Of a DNA stretch of 64,000 bases, positions 50,310-60,438 are shown piece by piece. Source of the stretch: Xylophilus sp. (GTDB taxonomy: Bacteria > Pseudomonadota > Gammaproteobacteria > Burkholderiales > Burkholderiaceae_C); assembly GCA_009914555.1 (NCBI GenBank), contig WNDY01000002.1, positions 124,001 to 188,000 of the forward strand, written 5' to 3'. The notes under the pieces were generated by a model. It saw only the letters and a list, made by a program, of their open reading frames with translations. It did not search any database and was not told the DNA's origin. The position numbers and the translations under genes are program-made. How positions within the stretch are numbered: the stretch's first letter is position 1; each line of letters starts with the position of its first letter.

Positions 50310-53180
50310 ATGAGCGACATCCTGTCCCAGCCCGGCCTCCAGAGCCTCTCCAAATCGTTCGAACCCCACACGCTCGAAGCCCACTGGGGCCCGGAATGGG
50401 AGCGCCGCGGCTACGGCGCGGCCGGCGTGCGCGGCACCGGCGTGCCGCAGGCCGACGCACCCGCGTTCGCGATGCAACTGCCGCCGCCCAACGTGACCGG
50501 CACGCTGCACATGGGCCACGCGTTCCAGCACACGGTCATGGACGCGCTCGCGCGCTACCACCGCATGCGCGGCCACAACACGCTCTGGGTGCCGGGCACC
50601 GACCATGCAGGCATCGCCACCCAGATCGTCGTGGAGCGCCAGCTGCAGGACCAGGGCCAGAGCCGCCACGACCTGGGCCGCAAGAACTTCGTCGCGCGCG
50701 TCTGGGAATGGAAGGAAAAGAGCGGCAGCACCATCGCCACGCAGATGCGCCGCCTCGGCGACAGCGTGGACTGGGGCCGCGAATACTTCACGATGGACGA
50801 CAAGCTGTCGAAGGTCGTGACCGAGACCTTCGTGCGCCTGTACGAGCAGGGCCTGATCTACCGCGGCAAGCGCCTGGTCAACTGGGATCCGGTGCTGCAA
50901 TCGGCCGTGTCCGACCTGGAGGTGGAAAACGAGGAGCGCGACGGCTCGCTCTGGCACATCGCCTATCCGCTGACCGACGGCAGCGGCAGCGTGACCGTGG
51001 CCACCACCCGTCCCGAGACCATGCTCGGCGACGTGGCCGTGATGGTCCACCCCGAGGACGCGCGCTACACCGCGCTGATCGGCAAGACCGTGACGCTGCC
51101 GCTCGTGGGCCGCGAGATCCCGGTGATCGCCGACGACTACGTGGACAAGGAATTCGGCACCGGCGTGGTCAAGGTCACGCCGGCGCACGACCCCAACGAC
51201 TATGCCGTCGGCCAGCGCCACGGCCTGCCGCAGATCACGGTGCTGACGCTCGCCGCCACGGTCAACGACAACGCGCCCGAGAAGTACCGCGGCCTCGACC
51301 GCTTCGCCGCGCGCAAGGCCATCGTGGCCGACCTCGACGCCGCCGGCGCCCTGGTCGAGACCAAGAAGCACAAGCTCATGGTGCCGGTCTGCGTGCGCAC
51401 CGGCCAGATCGTCGAGCCGATGCTGACCGACCAGTGGTTCGTCGCAGTGAACAAGGTGGGCCAAGGCGACGCCACCGGCAAGAGCATCGCGCAGAAGGCG
51501 ATCGACGCGGTGCAGGGCGGGCAGGTGCGCTTCGTGCCCGGCAACTGGATCAACACCTACAACCAGTGGATGAACAACATCCAGGACTGGTGCATCAGCC
51601 GCCAGCTCTGGTGGGGCCACCAGATCCCGGCCTGGTACGACGAGGACGGCAACGTCATCGTCGCGCGCGACGAGGCCGCGGCCCAGGCCCAGGCGCCGGG
51701 CAAGGCGCTCAAGCGCGACGAGGACGTGCTGGACACCTGGTACTCGTCGGCGCTGGTGCCGTTCTCGTCGCTCGGCTGGCCGAACCAGACCGACGCGCCC
51801 ACGGACGACTACAACCTCTACCTGCCCTCGTCGGTGCTGGTGACGGGCTACGACATCATCTTCTTCTGGGTCGCCCGGATGATCATGTTCAGCACCCACT
51901 TCACCGGCCGGGTGCCGTTCAAGGACGTCTACATCCACGGCCTGGTGCTCGACGCCCAGGGCAGGAAGATGAGCAAGTCCGAGGGCAACGTGCTCGACCC
52001 GGTCGACCTGATCGACGGCGTGGCGCTGGAGCCGCTGCTGGAGAAGCGCACCACCGGCCTGCGCCGCCCCGAGACGGCGCCCCAGGTGCGCAGGAACACG
52101 CAGAAGGAATTCCCGGACGGCATTCCCGCCTACGGCGCCGACGCGCTGCGCTTCACCTTCGCCACGCTGGCCACGCTGGGCCGCAGCATGAACTTCGACA
52201 GCAAACGCTGCGAGGGCTACCGCAACTTCTGCAACAAGCTCTGGAACGCCACGCGCTTCGTGCTGATGAACACCGAAGGCCACGACTGCGGCTTGGCCGA
52301 TCACACGCCGGCCGACTGCGCCGGCGGCGGCTACCTGCAGTTCAGCGCAGCCGACCGCTGGATCACCTCGCTGCTGCAGCAGGCCGAGGCGGCCGTGGCC
52401 AAGGGCTTCGAGGAATACCGGCTCGACAACGTGGCCAACACGGTCTACGACTTCGTCTGGAATGCGTTCTGCGACTGGTACCTGGAGATCGCCAAGGTGC
52501 AGATCCAGACCGGCAATGAGGCCCAGCAGCGCGCCACGCGCCGCACGCTGATCCGTACGCTCGAGACCATCCTGCGCCTGGCCCATCCGCTGATCCCGTT
52601 CATCACCGAGGAGCTGTGGCAGAAGGTGGCGCCGGTCGCCGGCCGCGCTGGCCCGTCGGTCGCCATTGCGGCCTACCCGCAGGCCCAGCCGGAGCGCATT
52701 GACCCCGCGGCCATCGCGCAGGTCGACAAGCTCAAGGCCGTCGTCGATGCCTGCCGCACGCTGCGCGGCGAGATGGCCATCTCGCCCGCCACCCGCGTGC
52801 CGCTCTACGCCATCGGCGATGCGGACTTCCTGCGCGAGCATGCCGCGGTGCTGCAGGCCCTGGCCAAGCTCGGCGAGGTGCGCGTATTCGACGACGAGGC
52901 CGCCTGGAAGCAGGCCGCCCAGGCCGCGCCCGTGGCCGTGGTCGGCGACGCGCGGCTGGCCCTGTTCGTCGAGATCGACGCGGCCGCCGAGAAGGCCCGC
53001 CTGGCCAAGGAAGCCGCGCGGCTGGAAGGCGAGATCGCCAAGGCCCATGCCAAGCTCGGCAATGCATCCTTCGTGGCCCGCGCGCCGGCGGCCGTGATCG
53101 CGCAGGAGCACAAGCGTGCCGCCGATTTCGGCATCACGCTGGCACGCATCCGAGAACAGTTGTTGCGCCTTGGAACCTGA
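50310..53180 (+). CDS. valS: Valine-tRNA ligase
   Basis: Charges tRNA-Val. The ATG at 50310 gives 956 residues. [18 protein letters not shown] is the HIGH motif, [15 protein letters not shown] the KMSKS loop, and [13 protein letters not shown] with HPEDARY marks the editing domain. [20 protein letters not shown] is typical of ValS. The C-terminal ~70 residues form the helical coiled-coil arm ([20 protein letters not shown]). The gene is transcribed away from the small gene at 49945 and is followed 75 bp later by galU. Confidence 0.98.
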   Translation: MSDILSQPGLQSLSKSFEPHTLEAHWGPEWERRGYGAAGVRGTGVPQADAPAFAMQLPPPNVTGTLHMGHAFQHTVMDALARYHRMRGHNTLWVPGTDHAGIATQIVVERQLQDQGQSRHDLGRKNFVARVWEWKEKSGSTIATQMRRLGDSVDWGREYFTMDDKLSKVVTETFVRLYEQGLIYRGKRLVNWDPVLQSAVSDLEVENEERDGSLWHIAYPLTDGSGSVTVATTRPETMLGDVAVMVHPEDARYTALIGKTVTLPLVGREIPVIADDYVDKEFGTGVVKVTPAHDPNDYAVGQRHGLPQITVLTLAATVNDNAPEKYRGLDRFAARKAIVADLDAAGALVETKKHKLMVPVCVRTGQIVEPMLTDQWFVAVNKVGQGDATGKSIAQKAIDAVQGGQVRFVPGNWINTYNQWMNNIQDWCISRQLWWGHQIPAWYDEDGNVIVARDEAAAQAQAPGKALKRDEDVLDTWYSSALVPFSSLGWPNQTDAPTDDYNLYLPSSVLVTGYDIIFFWVARMIMFSTHFTGRVPFKDVYIHGLVLDAQGRKMSKSEGNVLDPVDLIDGVALEPLLEKRTTGLRRPETAPQVRRNTQKEFPDGIPAYGADALRFTFATLATLGRSMNFDSKRCEGYRNFCNKLWNATRFVLMNTEGHDCGLADHTPADCAGGGYLQFSAADRWITSLLQQAEAAVAKGFEEYRLDNVANTVYDFVWNAFCDWYLEIAKVQIQTGNEAQQRATRRTLIRTLETILRLAHPLIPFITEELWQKVAPVAGRAGPSVAIAAYPQAQPERIDPAAIAQVDKLKAVVDACRTLRGEMAISPATRVPLYAIGDADFLREHAAVLQALAKLGEVRVFDDEAAWKQAAQAAPVAVVGDARLALFVEIDAAAEKARLAKEAARLEGEIAKAHAKLGNASFVARAPAAVIAQEHKRAADFGITLARIREQLLRLGT

Positions 53181-53255
53181 GCGGCGTTTGCTGCGGGGCA
53201 CCATCACCAGGTTTTATGATGACCGCTGCATTTGATTGAACAAGGATCTGCCCGT

Positions 53256-54149
53256 ATGACGACGACCGCTCCGCTGCCCCGCATCCGCAAAGCTGTGTTC
53301 CCCGTGGCCGGCCTGGGCACCCGCTTCCTGCCGGCCACCAAGGCACAGCCCAAGGAGATGCTGCCGGTGGTGGACAAGCCGCTGATCCAGTACGCGGTGG
53401 AAGAAGCCTACGCGGCCGGCGTGCGCCAGATGATCTTCATCAACGGCCGCACCAAGCGCTCCATTCCCGACCACTTCGACACCGCCTTCGAACTCGAGCA
53501 CGAGCTCGAAGCCGCCGGCAAGAAGGAGCTGCTCGCGCTCGTGCATTCCATCAAGCCCGACGACATGGAGTGCATCTACATCCGCCAGGCCAAGGCGCTG
53601 GGCCTGGGCCACGCGGTGCTCTGCGCGCAGAGTGTGGTGGTCAACGAGCCCTTCGCCGTGCTGCTGGCCGACGACCTCATGGTCGGCAAGCCGCCGGTGC
53701 TCCAGCAGATGGTGCAGCAGTTCGACGAATGGCAGGCCTCCATCCTCGCGGTGCAGGAAGTGCCGGCCGAGCACACCAAGCGCTACGGCATCGTGGCCGG
53801 CACGCCGGTGCCGGGCAACGACCGCCTCATCGACCTGACCCACATGGTCGAGAAGCCGGCGCCCGAGGACGCGCCCTCGCGCCTGGGCGTGGCCGGCCGC
53901 TACATCCTCACGCCGGGCATCTTCCGCGAGATCGCCACGCAGCCGCGCGGCGTGGGCGGCGAAATCCAGCTGACCGACGGCATCGCCGCGCTGATGCGCC
54001 GCGAGAAGGTGTTCGCCTACCGCTACGACGGCCAGCGCTACGACTGCGGCAGCAAGGAAGGCTTCCTGCAGGCCAACGTCGAGCTGGCCCTGGCCCATCC
54101 ACAGCTCGGCGCCGGCTTCCGCGAGTATCTCAAGGGTCTCGCGCTCTGA
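53256..54149 (+). CDS. galU: UTP-glucose-1-phosphate uridylyltransferase
   Basis: Makes UDP-glucose for envelope polysaccharides. 297 residues from the ATG at 53256, which has AAGGAT eight bases upstream; an in-frame TTG at 53232 is less likely. Diagnostic segments: [20 protein letters not shown] (nucleotide-binding loop), [48 protein letters not shown] and the glucose-binding region [12 protein letters not shown]. Convergent with the TusA-like gene, with a palindromic repeat between the two stops. Confidence 0.97.
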   Translation: MTTTAPLPRIRKAVFPVAGLGTRFLPATKAQPKEMLPVVDKPLIQYAVEEAYAAGVRQMIFINGRTKRSIPDHFDTAFELEHELEAAGKKELLALVHSIKPDDMECIYIRQAKALGLGHAVLCAQSVVVNEPFAVLLADDLMVGKPPVLQQMVQQFDEWQASILAVQEVPAEHTKRYGIVAGTPVPGNDRLIDLTHMVEKPAPEDAPSRLGVAGRYILTPGIFREIATQPRGVGGEIQLTDGIAALMRREKVFAYRYDGQRYDCGSKEGFLQANVELALAHPQLGAGFREYLKGLAL

Positions 54150-54151
54150 GA

Positions 54152-54216
54152 CATACCCCCTGGGGATACCTTTCGTAGCGCGCGATATCCGGGCGCTGCC
54201 AGCCTATACCCCCCGG
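54152..54216 (+). repeat. Palindromic repeat copy 5, between convergent galU and tusA-like genes
   Basis: A 65-bp imperfect palindrome occupying essentially the whole intergenic gap: CATACCCCCTGGGGATACC, then TAGCGCGCGATATCCGGGCG, ending CCAGCCTATACCCCCC. The core is AGCGC-N11-GCGCT. Both transcripts would carry a hairpin at their 3' ends, so it could act as a bidirectional transcript boundary, though it has no T-run. Confidence 0.75.
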
Positions 54217-54219
54217 TGG

Positions 54220-54447
54220 TCAGCGGCGGCGCAGCACGTGCACATACTCGTCGCCGATCGTCTGCTGGTCCACGAGTTCGTTGCCGGTCTGCCGTGCGAA
54301 GGCCTGGAAGTCGCGCAGCGAGCCGCCGTCGGTGGCCACCACCTTCAGCAACTGGCCGCTGGACAGTTCGGCCAGCGCCTTCTTGGCACGCAGGATGGGC
54401 AGCGGACACTTGAGGCCGCGGGTGTCGATTTCCTTGGTGATGTCCAT
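54220..54447 (-). CDS. TusA/SirA-family sulfur carrier protein
   Basis: 75-residue small sulfurtransferase. DTRGLKCPLPILRAKKAL holds the CPxP motif with the persulfide-carrying Cys14; the rest (SGQLLKVVATDGGSLRDFQAFARQTGNEL) is the usual alpha-beta fold. In E. coli TusA relays sulfur for tRNA 2-thiouridine and molybdenum cofactor; this copy could serve that or another sulfur-transfer route. It lies downstream of the NUDIX and cysM genes on the same strand, so a loose sulfur-related grouping is possible. Confidence 0.92.
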   Translation of the reverse strand: MDITKEIDTRGLKCPLPILRAKKALAELSSGQLLKVVATDGGSLRDFQAFARQTGNELVDQQTIGDEYVHVLRRR

Positions 54448-54502
54448 CTGCTTGCTGCTTCTTTGCCTTGAGGCGAACGGGAGGAGCCGGCGATTCTAGG
54501 CT

Positions 54503-55039
54503 TCAGCCGCGCGCGGCCCAGTCCACGAAGGTCGGCTCGATGCCGCGCGAGCGCAGCCAGTCGGCCAGCGCATGGCCGGTGCCAGCCGGCCAGCAGAGCA
54601 CGTCTTCGGGCGCCTGCAGCTGGTACTCGGCCAGTTCGGGCGACAGCACCACCTCGCCGGCCGGATCGGTCAGCACGTGGTAGACGATGAGCACCTGGTT
54701 CATGCGCTGGAAGTCGTAGACGCCGACCAGCGTGGTGGCCGCCGCATCGAGGTTGGTCTCTTCCTTCACCTCGCGCGCAACGCCTTCGGCCGGCGTCTCG
54801 CCCGCTTCCATGAAGCCGGTGATCAGCGCGAAGCGGCGCCCGGTCCAGGCCGCGTTGCGTGCCAGCAGCACCTGGCCGCGGTATTCAACGATGCCGGCCA
54901 GCACCGGCGTCGGGTTGTTCCAGTGGGTCCAGCCGCAGGCCGGGCAGCGCAGCCGCAGCTTGTCGCCGCCGTCCTCCGCCTGGCTGATCCATGCCAGCGG
55001 CGTGGCGCAGCGCGGGCAGAAGCGGAAGTCGCCGTCCAC
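54503..55039 (-). CDS. Zinc-ribbon NUDIX hydrolase
   Basis: 178 residues from a GTG at 55039, 17 bp after the cysM stop; no ATG is available. An N-terminal zinc ribbon, FCPRCATPL...CPACGWTHWNNP, precedes a NUDIX domain whose box GFMEAGETPAEGVAREVKEE fits GX5EX7REUXEEXGU. Zinc ribbon plus NUDIX resembles NADH pyrophosphatase (NudC), but the protein is shorter and lacks the NudC-type SQPWPFPxS segment, so the substrate is uncertain. Probably co-transcribed with cysM. Confidence 0.87.
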   Translation of the reverse strand: MDGDFRFCPRCATPLAWISQAEDGGDKLRLRCPACGWTHWNNPTPVLAGIVEYRGQVLLARNAAWTGRRFALITGFMEAGETPAEGVAREVKEETNLDAAATTLVGVYDFQRMNQVLIVYHVLTDPAGEVVLSPELAEYQLQAPEDVLCWPAGTGHALADWLRSRGIEPTFVDWAARG

Positions 55040-55056
55040 GGCCGTGCCGCGCTTCG

Positions 55057-55965
55057 TCAGGCGGGGAACACGCCGGTGGACAGGTACCGGTCGCCGCGGT
55101 CGCAGACCACGAAGACGATGGTCGCGTTCTCCACGCGCTGCGCGATCTGGAAGGCGACCCAGGCCGCGCCGGCAGCCGAGATGCCGCCGAAGATGCCCTC
55201 CTCGCGCGCCAGGCGGCGGGCGATGTCCTCGGCATCGGCCTGCGTGACCGAGACCTGCTCGTCCACCACACGGTCGTCGTAGATGCGAGGCATATAGGCT
55301 TCGGGCCACTTCCGGATGCCCGGGATGCGCGAGCCCTCGGCCGGCTGCGCGCCGATGATCTGCACCGCCGGGTTCTTCTCCTTGAGGAAGCGGCCCACGC
55401 CGGTGATCGTGCCGGTCGTGCCCATCGCGCTCACGAAGTGGGTGATGCGCCCGCCGGTCTGCTGCCAGAGCTCTGGGCCGGTCGTCTCGTAGTGGATGCG
55501 CGGGTTGTCCTCGTTGCCGAACTGGTCGAGCACCCGGCCCTTGCCTTCCTTGCTCATCTGCTCGGCCAGGTCGCGTGCGTATTCCATGCCGCCGCTCTTG
55601 GGCGTGAGCACCAGTTCGGCGCCGAAGGCCTTCATGGTCTGCGCGCGTTCGATCGACAGGTCCTCCGGCATGATCAGCACCATGCGGTAGCCCTTGATCG
55701 CCGCGGCCATCGCCAGCGCGATGCCGGTATTGCCCGAGGTGGCCTCGATCAGCGTGTCGCCCGGGCGGATGTCGCCGCGTTCCTCGGCCCGGCGGATCAT
55801 CGACAGCGCCGGGCGGTCCTTCACCGAGCCGGCCGGGTTGTTGCCTTCGAGCTTGGCCAGGATCACGTTGCCGCGCGCCCGGTTGGCCTCGGCCTGGATG
55901 CGCTGCAGCGCCACCAGCGGCGTATTGCCGACTGCGTCCTCGATGGTTGGATAGGTCGTCGTCAT
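55057..55965 (-). CDS. cysM: Cysteine synthase B
   Basis: PLP enzyme making cysteine (or S-sulfocysteine from thiosulfate) from O-acetylserine. The ATG at 55965 gives 302 residues; a start six codons earlier is possible. PTIEDAVGNTPLVALQRI opens the protein; LEGNNPAGSVKDRPA carries the PLP lysine, EATSGNTGIALAM binds the substrate carboxylate, and SAMGTTGTITG the cofactor phosphate. LYxxWQ-type differences and the short C-terminus favour CysM over CysK. The gene is divergent from tRNA-Leu. Confidence 0.94.
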   Translation of the reverse strand: MTTTYPTIEDAVGNTPLVALQRIQAEANRARGNVILAKLEGNNPAGSVKDRPALSMIRRAEERGDIRPGDTLIEATSGNTGIALAMAAAIKGYRMVLIMPEDLSIERAQTMKAFGAELVLTPKSGGMEYARDLAEQMSKEGKGRVLDQFGNEDNPRIHYETTGPELWQQTGGRITHFVSAMGTTGTITGVGRFLKEKNPAVQIIGAQPAEGSRIPGIRKWPEAYMPRIYDDRVVDEQVSVTQADAEDIARRLAREEGIFGGISAAGAAWVAFQIAQRVENATIVFVVCDRGDRYLSTGVFPA

Positions 55966-56006
55966 AACCCTGCACTGTGCCATAATTCACGGCTTCGCTC
56001 CTTGCG

Positions 56007-56091
56007 GCCCGGGTGGTGAAATTGGTAGACGCAGCGGACTCAAAATCCGCCGCCGCAAGGCGTGCCGGTTCGATTCCGGCCCCGGGCACCA
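56007..56091 (+). tRNA. tRNA-Leu, anticodon CAA
   Basis: An 85-base tRNA with CCA encoded. The acceptor stem GCCCGGG pairs with CCCGGGC, the D-loop has the class II pattern GAAATTGGTAGAC, and the anticodon stem GCGGA/TCCGC encloses CTCAAAA, giving anticodon CAA (reads UUG). The long variable arm (CGCCGCAAGGCG) and T-loop GTTCGATTC confirm a leucine class II tRNA. A terminator follows at 56105. Confidence 0.97.
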
Positions 56092-56104
56092 CCGATACGC
56101 GCAC

Positions 56105-56135
56105 AGCCCTTCCGATGCAGACCGGAAGGGCTTTT
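56105..56135 (+). terminator. Rho-independent terminator of tRNA-Leu
   Basis: AGCCCTTCCG pairs perfectly with CGGAAGGGCT across an eight-base loop, and the stem runs straight into TTTT. It begins 14 bp after the tRNA end and is the clearest intrinsic terminator in the window. Confidence 0.93.
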
Positions 56136-56197
56136 GCGTTTCCGGCACCGCCCTTGCTGTCGAGTCGCCGACGGGCGCGCTTCTCTACAATCCCCGC

Positions 56198-57361
56198 ATG
56201 GCGCAATCCTTCGACGTGTGTATTCGCGGGGCCGGCATCGTCGGCCGAGCCCTGGCCCTGCTGCTGGCGCGCGAGCGCCTCCGCGTCGCCCTGGTGGCCG
56301 ATGCCGATGCCGTGGCAGCCGGCACGCAGGACATCCGCGCCTATGCCCTGAACGCCGCTTCGCGCGGACTGCTGCAGTCGCTGCGCAGTTGGCCCGAGGC
56401 CGCCCACGCCACGCCGGTCGCCGCGATGGAAGTGCAGGGCGACCGCGGCGGCCAAGTGCGTTTCGATGCCCGCAGCCAGGGCGCCGACGCGCTGGCCTGG
56501 ATCGTCGACGTGCCCGCGCTGCAGGCGGTGCTGGCCGATGCCGTGCGCTTCCAGCCGCAGGTCGAGACTGTGGCCGGCCCGGTCGATGCCGCGCTGACGG
56601 TGGTCTGCGAAGGCCGCGACAGCACGCTGCGCACCGCTCTGGGCGTGGACTTCGACACCACGCCCTACGGACAGAATGCCATTGCCGCACGGCTGCGCAC
56701 CGCCCTGCCCCACGGCGGCGTGGCGCGCCAATGGTTCCTGCCCAGCGACGGCATCGTCGCGCTGCTGCCGCTCGGCGGGCCGCAGGGCGACACGGTGGCG
56801 CTGGTCTGGTCAGTGGCACAGAACCGCGCCGCCGAGCTGCTGGCGCTCGATCCCGCAGCCTTCGAAGCGCAACTGGCCGCCTCCATCGCATCAGCCGAGG
56901 CAGGCGCGCTCACACTGCTGGGCGAGCGCACGAGCTGGCCGCTGGCACGCGCCACGGCCGACCGCTGGAGCGGCCGCTTCGACGGCTCCACCACCCAGCG
57001 CCCGCGCAGCTGGGTGCTGGCCGGCGATGCGGCGCACACGGTGCACCCGCTGGCCGGCCAGGGGCTGAACCTGGGCCTGGCCGATGCGGTCGAGCTGGCC
57101 GCGGTGCTGCGCGTCCGCGACGACTGGCGCAGTGTGGCCGACCCGCGCCTGCTGCGCCGCTACGAACGCGCTCGCAAGACGGCCACGCTGGCCATGGGCC
57201 TCGCGACCGACGGTCTGCAGCAGCTCTTCGCCCAGCCCGGCGGTGCCTGGAAGTCGCTGCGCAACCGGGGCATGCAGGGCTTCGAGCGGGCCGGCCTGCT
57301 CAAGGCCTGGACGGCGCGCCAGGCCGGCGGGATCACGTCGGCGGCCGGCGCAGGCCATTGA
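56198..57361 (+). CDS. FAD-dependent ubiquinone biosynthesis hydroxylase (UbiH/UbiF type)
   Basis: Flavin monooxygenase expected to hydroxylate the ubiquinone ring. 387 residues. FDVCIRGAGIVGRALALLLA is the FAD dinucleotide fold, CEGRDSTLRTALG the DG-like motif, and VLAGDAAHTVHPLAGQGLNL with GLADAVELAAVL the second FAD motif typical of the UbiH/F/I/Coq6 group. Which ring position is modified cannot be told from sequence. It starts 63 bp after the tRNA terminator; dsbC follows 28 bp later. Confidence 0.9.
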   Translation: MAQSFDVCIRGAGIVGRALALLLARERLRVALVADADAVAAGTQDIRAYALNAASRGLLQSLRSWPEAAHATPVAAMEVQGDRGGQVRFDARSQGADALAWIVDVPALQAVLADAVRFQPQVETVAGPVDAALTVVCEGRDSTLRTALGVDFDTTPYGQNAIAARLRTALPHGGVARQWFLPSDGIVALLPLGGPQGDTVALVWSVAQNRAAELLALDPAAFEAQLAASIASAEAGALTLLGERTSWPLARATADRWSGRFDGSTTQRPRSWVLAGDAAHTVHPLAGQGLNLGLADAVELAAVLRVRDDWRSVADPRLLRRYERARKTATLAMGLATDGLQQLFAQPGGAWKSLRNRGMQGFERAGLLKAWTARQAGGITSAAGAGH

Positions 57362-57388
57362 GCTGCCGTGCAGCCCCGGAACTTCGAC

Positions 57389-58132
57389 ATGAAGCACAGA
57401 ACGCTCTCCCTCCTCTTCGCCGCCGACATGGCGCTGGCCGCGGCCTTCAGCGCATCCGCACAGGAAAGCGCCATCCGCAAGAACCTGCCGGAACGCATCC
57501 CGCAGATCAGCAAGATCGACGAGGTGCGCCCCACGCCCATGGGCGGCCTCTACGAGGTGCGCGCCGGCACGGACATCTTCTATACCGATGCCAAGGGCAA
57601 CTGCCTGATCCAGGGCGAGCTGATCGACACCCAGGGTCGCCGCAACCTCACCGAGGACCGGATCACCAGGCTCACCGCGATCGACTTCGCATCGCTGCCC
57701 TTCAAGGACGCGATCACCATCGTGCGCGGCGACGGCAAGCGGCAGCTCGTCGTGTTCGAGGACCCGAACTGCGGCTACTGCAAGCGTTTCGAGCGCGAGC
57801 TCCAGAGCGTGGACAACGTGACGATCCATCTGTTCCTCTATCCGATCCTCAGCCCCGACTCGGCCGAGAAGTCGCGCAACATCTGGTGCGCCAGGGACAA
57901 GGCCGGCACCTGGCAGGACCTGATGCTGCGCGACAAGCCGCCCGCTGCCGCCAGCTGCGACACCGCCGCCCTGCAGCGCAACCTGGCGCTCGGCCGCAAG
58001 CACAAGATCAACGGCACGCCGACCCTGCTGTTCGCCGACAGCAGCCGCGTGCCAGGCGCCATCGGTGCACGCGAGGTCGAACAGCATCTCGCGCGCGCGC
58101 AGGCCGCCGCACCGCCCACCAGCAAGAACTGA
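57389..58132 (+). CDS. dsbC: Thiol:disulfide interchange protein DsbC
   Basis: Periplasmic disulfide isomerase. The ATG at 57389 gives 247 residues with a signal peptide ending near FSASAQ. The dimerisation domain (IDEVRPTPMGGLYEVRAGTD, IFYTDAKGNCLIQGELID) precedes a thioredoxin-fold domain with CGYC (Cys128 and Cys131 in DPNCGYCKRFE) and a cis-Pro in INGTPTLLF. A second cysteine pair (WCARDK, SCDTAAL) matches the structural disulfide of DsbC. Confidence 0.95.
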   Translation: MKHRTLSLLFAADMALAAAFSASAQESAIRKNLPERIPQISKIDEVRPTPMGGLYEVRAGTDIFYTDAKGNCLIQGELIDTQGRRNLTEDRITRLTAIDFASLPFKDAITIVRGDGKRQLVVFEDPNCGYCKRFERELQSVDNVTIHLFLYPILSPDSAEKSRNIWCARDKAGTWQDLMLRDKPPAAASCDTAALQRNLALGRKHKINGTPTLLFADSSRVPGAIGAREVEQHLARAQAAAPPTSKN

Positions 58133-58191
58133 CCGGCCGTCGCAGAAGCGGCCGCATCCCCACTCGCCACGCCCGCGCCACGCGCCCTTCC

Positions 58192-58626
58192 ATGTCGACC
58201 GCACCTGCCGCACGCACCATCGAGCGGCTGGCCTATGCCAGCCTTGCGCCCTTCGTCGTCCTCTCCGCCTTCGTCTGGCTGGTCGATCCGGCGCTCCTGC
58301 CCTTCGTCTCGATCGCCCTGGTCGGCTATGCCGCGCTGTCGGCCGCCTTCCTGGGCGGGCTGCACTGTGGCATCGGCCTGCACCAGGGGCCGAAGGCGCC
58401 GCGCGCCCGCTACCTCTGGGGAGCCGCGTCGGTGGCGTTGGCCTGGATCGCCATTCTCATGCCGCCGTTCGCCGCCCTGCCGCTGCTGTCGCTGCTGCTG
58501 CTGATCAGTCTGCTGGTGGACCGCCGCACCTGGCCGGAGGCCGGGCTCGGCTCCTGGCTGCCGCTGCGCAAGCGGCAGACCGTCGTCTCGGTCCTGGCCT
58601 GCCTGATCGCCACCGGCGGGACCTGA
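58192..58626 (+). CDS. DUF3429-type small membrane protein
   Basis: 144 residues with about four membrane segments, starting after RTIERLAYASLAPFVVLSAF. The layout and segments such as GYAALSAAFLGGLHCGIGL and YLWGAASVALAWIAILMPP fit the DUF3429 family of short inner-membrane proteins. Function is unknown. It follows dsbC by 59 bp and precedes the M61 peptidase by 28 bp on the same strand. Confidence 0.78.
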   Translation: MSTAPAARTIERLAYASLAPFVVLSAFVWLVDPALLPFVSIALVGYAALSAAFLGGLHCGIGLHQGPKAPRARYLWGAASVALAWIAILMPPFAALPLLSLLLLISLLVDRRTWPEAGLGSWLPLRKRQTVVSVLACLIATGGT

Positions 58627-58654
58627 AGCCCCCATCGCCTCATTGCTCTCATCC

Positions 58655-60424
58655 ATGCCCGCTGCACACACCCGCAAGGCCCTGCCGCCTCCCGTCCACT
58701 ACCGCGTCGAGGCGGCCGATCCGCATGCCCACCTGTTCCACGTCACGCTGACCGTGCAGTCGCCGGCGGCGCTGCAGACGCTGTCGCTGCCGGTGTGGAT
58801 CCCGGGCAGCTACCTGGTGCGCGAATTCTCGAAGAACCTCCAGCGCCTGCAAGCGCGCCAGGGCCGCCGCAGGGTCGAGGCGGTGCAGTCGGCCAAGAAC
58901 CGCTGGACGGTGGCCTGCGACCCGTCGCGGCCGCTGGAAGTGCACTACGAGGTCTATGCCTTCGACAATTCGGTGCGCGCCGCCTGGCTCGACAGCCAGC
59001 GCGGCTTCTTCAACGGCACCAGCCTGTGCCTGCGGGTGCACGGCGCCGAGGACGCGGCGCACGGCCTGGAGATCGCCCCCACGGCCGCCACCGCGGGCTG
59101 GCAGGTCGCCACCGCGCTCGACGCGCTGAAGACCGACCGGTCCGGCCACGGCCTGTACCAGGCCGCCGACTATGACGCGCTGGTCGACACGCCGGTGGAA
59201 CTCGGCAGCTTCTGGAGCGGCAGCTTCGTGGCCGGCGGCGTGCCGCACCGCTTCGTCGTCGCCGGCGCCGCCCCGTCGTTCGACGGCGAGCGTCTGCTGG
59301 CCGATGCGCGCCGCATCTGCGAGACCGCGATCCGCTTCTGGCACGGCCGCGGCAAGCCGCCGCATGCCGGCTACCTGTTTCTGCTCAACGCGGTGGACGA
59401 CGGCTACGGCGGCCTGGAGCACCGCAACTCGACCGCGCTGATCTGCAAGCGCGCCGACCTGCCGCGCCTCGGCGAGAGCCATGCCGGCGAGGGCTACACC
59501 ACGCTGCTCGGGCTGATCAGCCACGAGTACTTCCACACCTGGAACGTCAAGCGCCTGCGGCCGGCCGAGTTCGCCCGCTACGACTACGAGCAGGAGAACT
59601 ACACCGAGCTGCTGTGGTTCTTCGAAGGCTTCACCAGCTACTACGACGACCTGCTGCTGCGCCGCGCCGGCCTGATCGACGACGCGACCTACCTGCGCCT
59701 GCTTGGCAAGACCATCAACCAGGTCCGCCAGACCCCGGGCCGCCACCTGCAGAGCGTGGCCGAGGCCAGCTTCGACGCCTGGACCAGGTACTACCGCCAG
59801 GACGAGAACACGCCCAACGCGACGGTGAGCTACTACACCAAGGGCGCGCTGGTGGCGCTGAGCCTGGACCTGTCGCTGCGCAGCGAGGGCAAGACCAGCC
59901 TCGATGCGGTGATGCGCTCGCTCTGGGCCGCGTCCAGGGGCGGCCCGGTCACCGAGGCGGACCTGCTGTCCACGCTCGCATCCCTGTCGGGCCGCTCCTG
60001 GGCCGGGGAGATCGCGGCCTGGGTCCACGGCACGGGCGACCTGCCGCTCGAAGACCTGCTGCCCCGCTTTGGCACCGCCATCCTGGAGGACGCGGCGCCC
60101 GTGGCCCAGCGCCTGGGCCTGCGCGTGGCCGAACAGGGGGGGAGCATCCAGATCAAGACCGTGCTGCGCGGCAGCGCGGCCGAGAAGGCCGGCCTGGCCG
60201 CGGGCGATGAATGGATCGGCATCGAGGTGGCCGGCCAGGCCTGGCGGCTCGCGCGCCTGGACGAGCTGGCGCTGTATGCCGGCGCCGCCCGCAGTATCAC
60301 CGTGCTGGCCGCGCGCGACCGCCGCATCCGGCGCCTGAAGCTCGCCCTGCCCACGGCGGAGAAGGTCTGGCGCTTGAGCATCCACGGTGCGGACAGGCTG
60401 GCCGGCTGGCTGTCGGCGGCCTGA
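58655..60424 (+). CDS. M61-family metallopeptidase with C-terminal PDZ domain
   Basis: Zinc aminopeptidase related to glycyl aminopeptidase. 589 residues from the ATG at 58655. The N-terminal beta domain (PVWIPGSYLVREFSKNLQ) is typical of M61. The zinc site is His290-Glu291-x-x-His294 in GLISHEYFHTWNVKRLRP, with the third ligand Glu in LLWFFEGFTSYYDDL. A PDZ-like domain occupies about 475-560 (LRGSAAEKAGLAAGDEWIGI). No signal peptide is seen, so it is probably cytoplasmic. Confidence 0.95.
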   Translation: MPAAHTRKALPPPVHYRVEAADPHAHLFHVTLTVQSPAALQTLSLPVWIPGSYLVREFSKNLQRLQARQGRRRVEAVQSAKNRWTVACDPSRPLEVHYEVYAFDNSVRAAWLDSQRGFFNGTSLCLRVHGAEDAAHGLEIAPTAATAGWQVATALDALKTDRSGHGLYQAADYDALVDTPVELGSFWSGSFVAGGVPHRFVVAGAAPSFDGERLLADARRICETAIRFWHGRGKPPHAGYLFLLNAVDDGYGGLEHRNSTALICKRADLPRLGESHAGEGYTTLLGLISHEYFHTWNVKRLRPAEFARYDYEQENYTELLWFFEGFTSYYDDLLLRRAGLIDDATYLRLLGKTINQVRQTPGRHLQSVAEASFDAWTRYYRQDENTPNATVSYYTKGALVALSLDLSLRSEGKTSLDAVMRSLWAASRGGPVTEADLLSTLASLSGRSWAGEIAAWVHGTGDLPLEDLLPRFGTAILEDAAPVAQRLGLRVAEQGGSIQIKTVLRGSAAEKAGLAAGDEWIGIEVAGQAWRLARLDELALYAGAARSITVLAARDRRIRRLKLALPTAEKVWRLSIHGADRLAGWLSAA

Positions 60425-60438
60425 GCCGAACCGTTCAT

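Noticed and set aside
50163-53207. A 1014-codon frame opposite valS
   Set aside because: Antisense shadow; valS has intact HIGH and KMSKS motifs over its full length.
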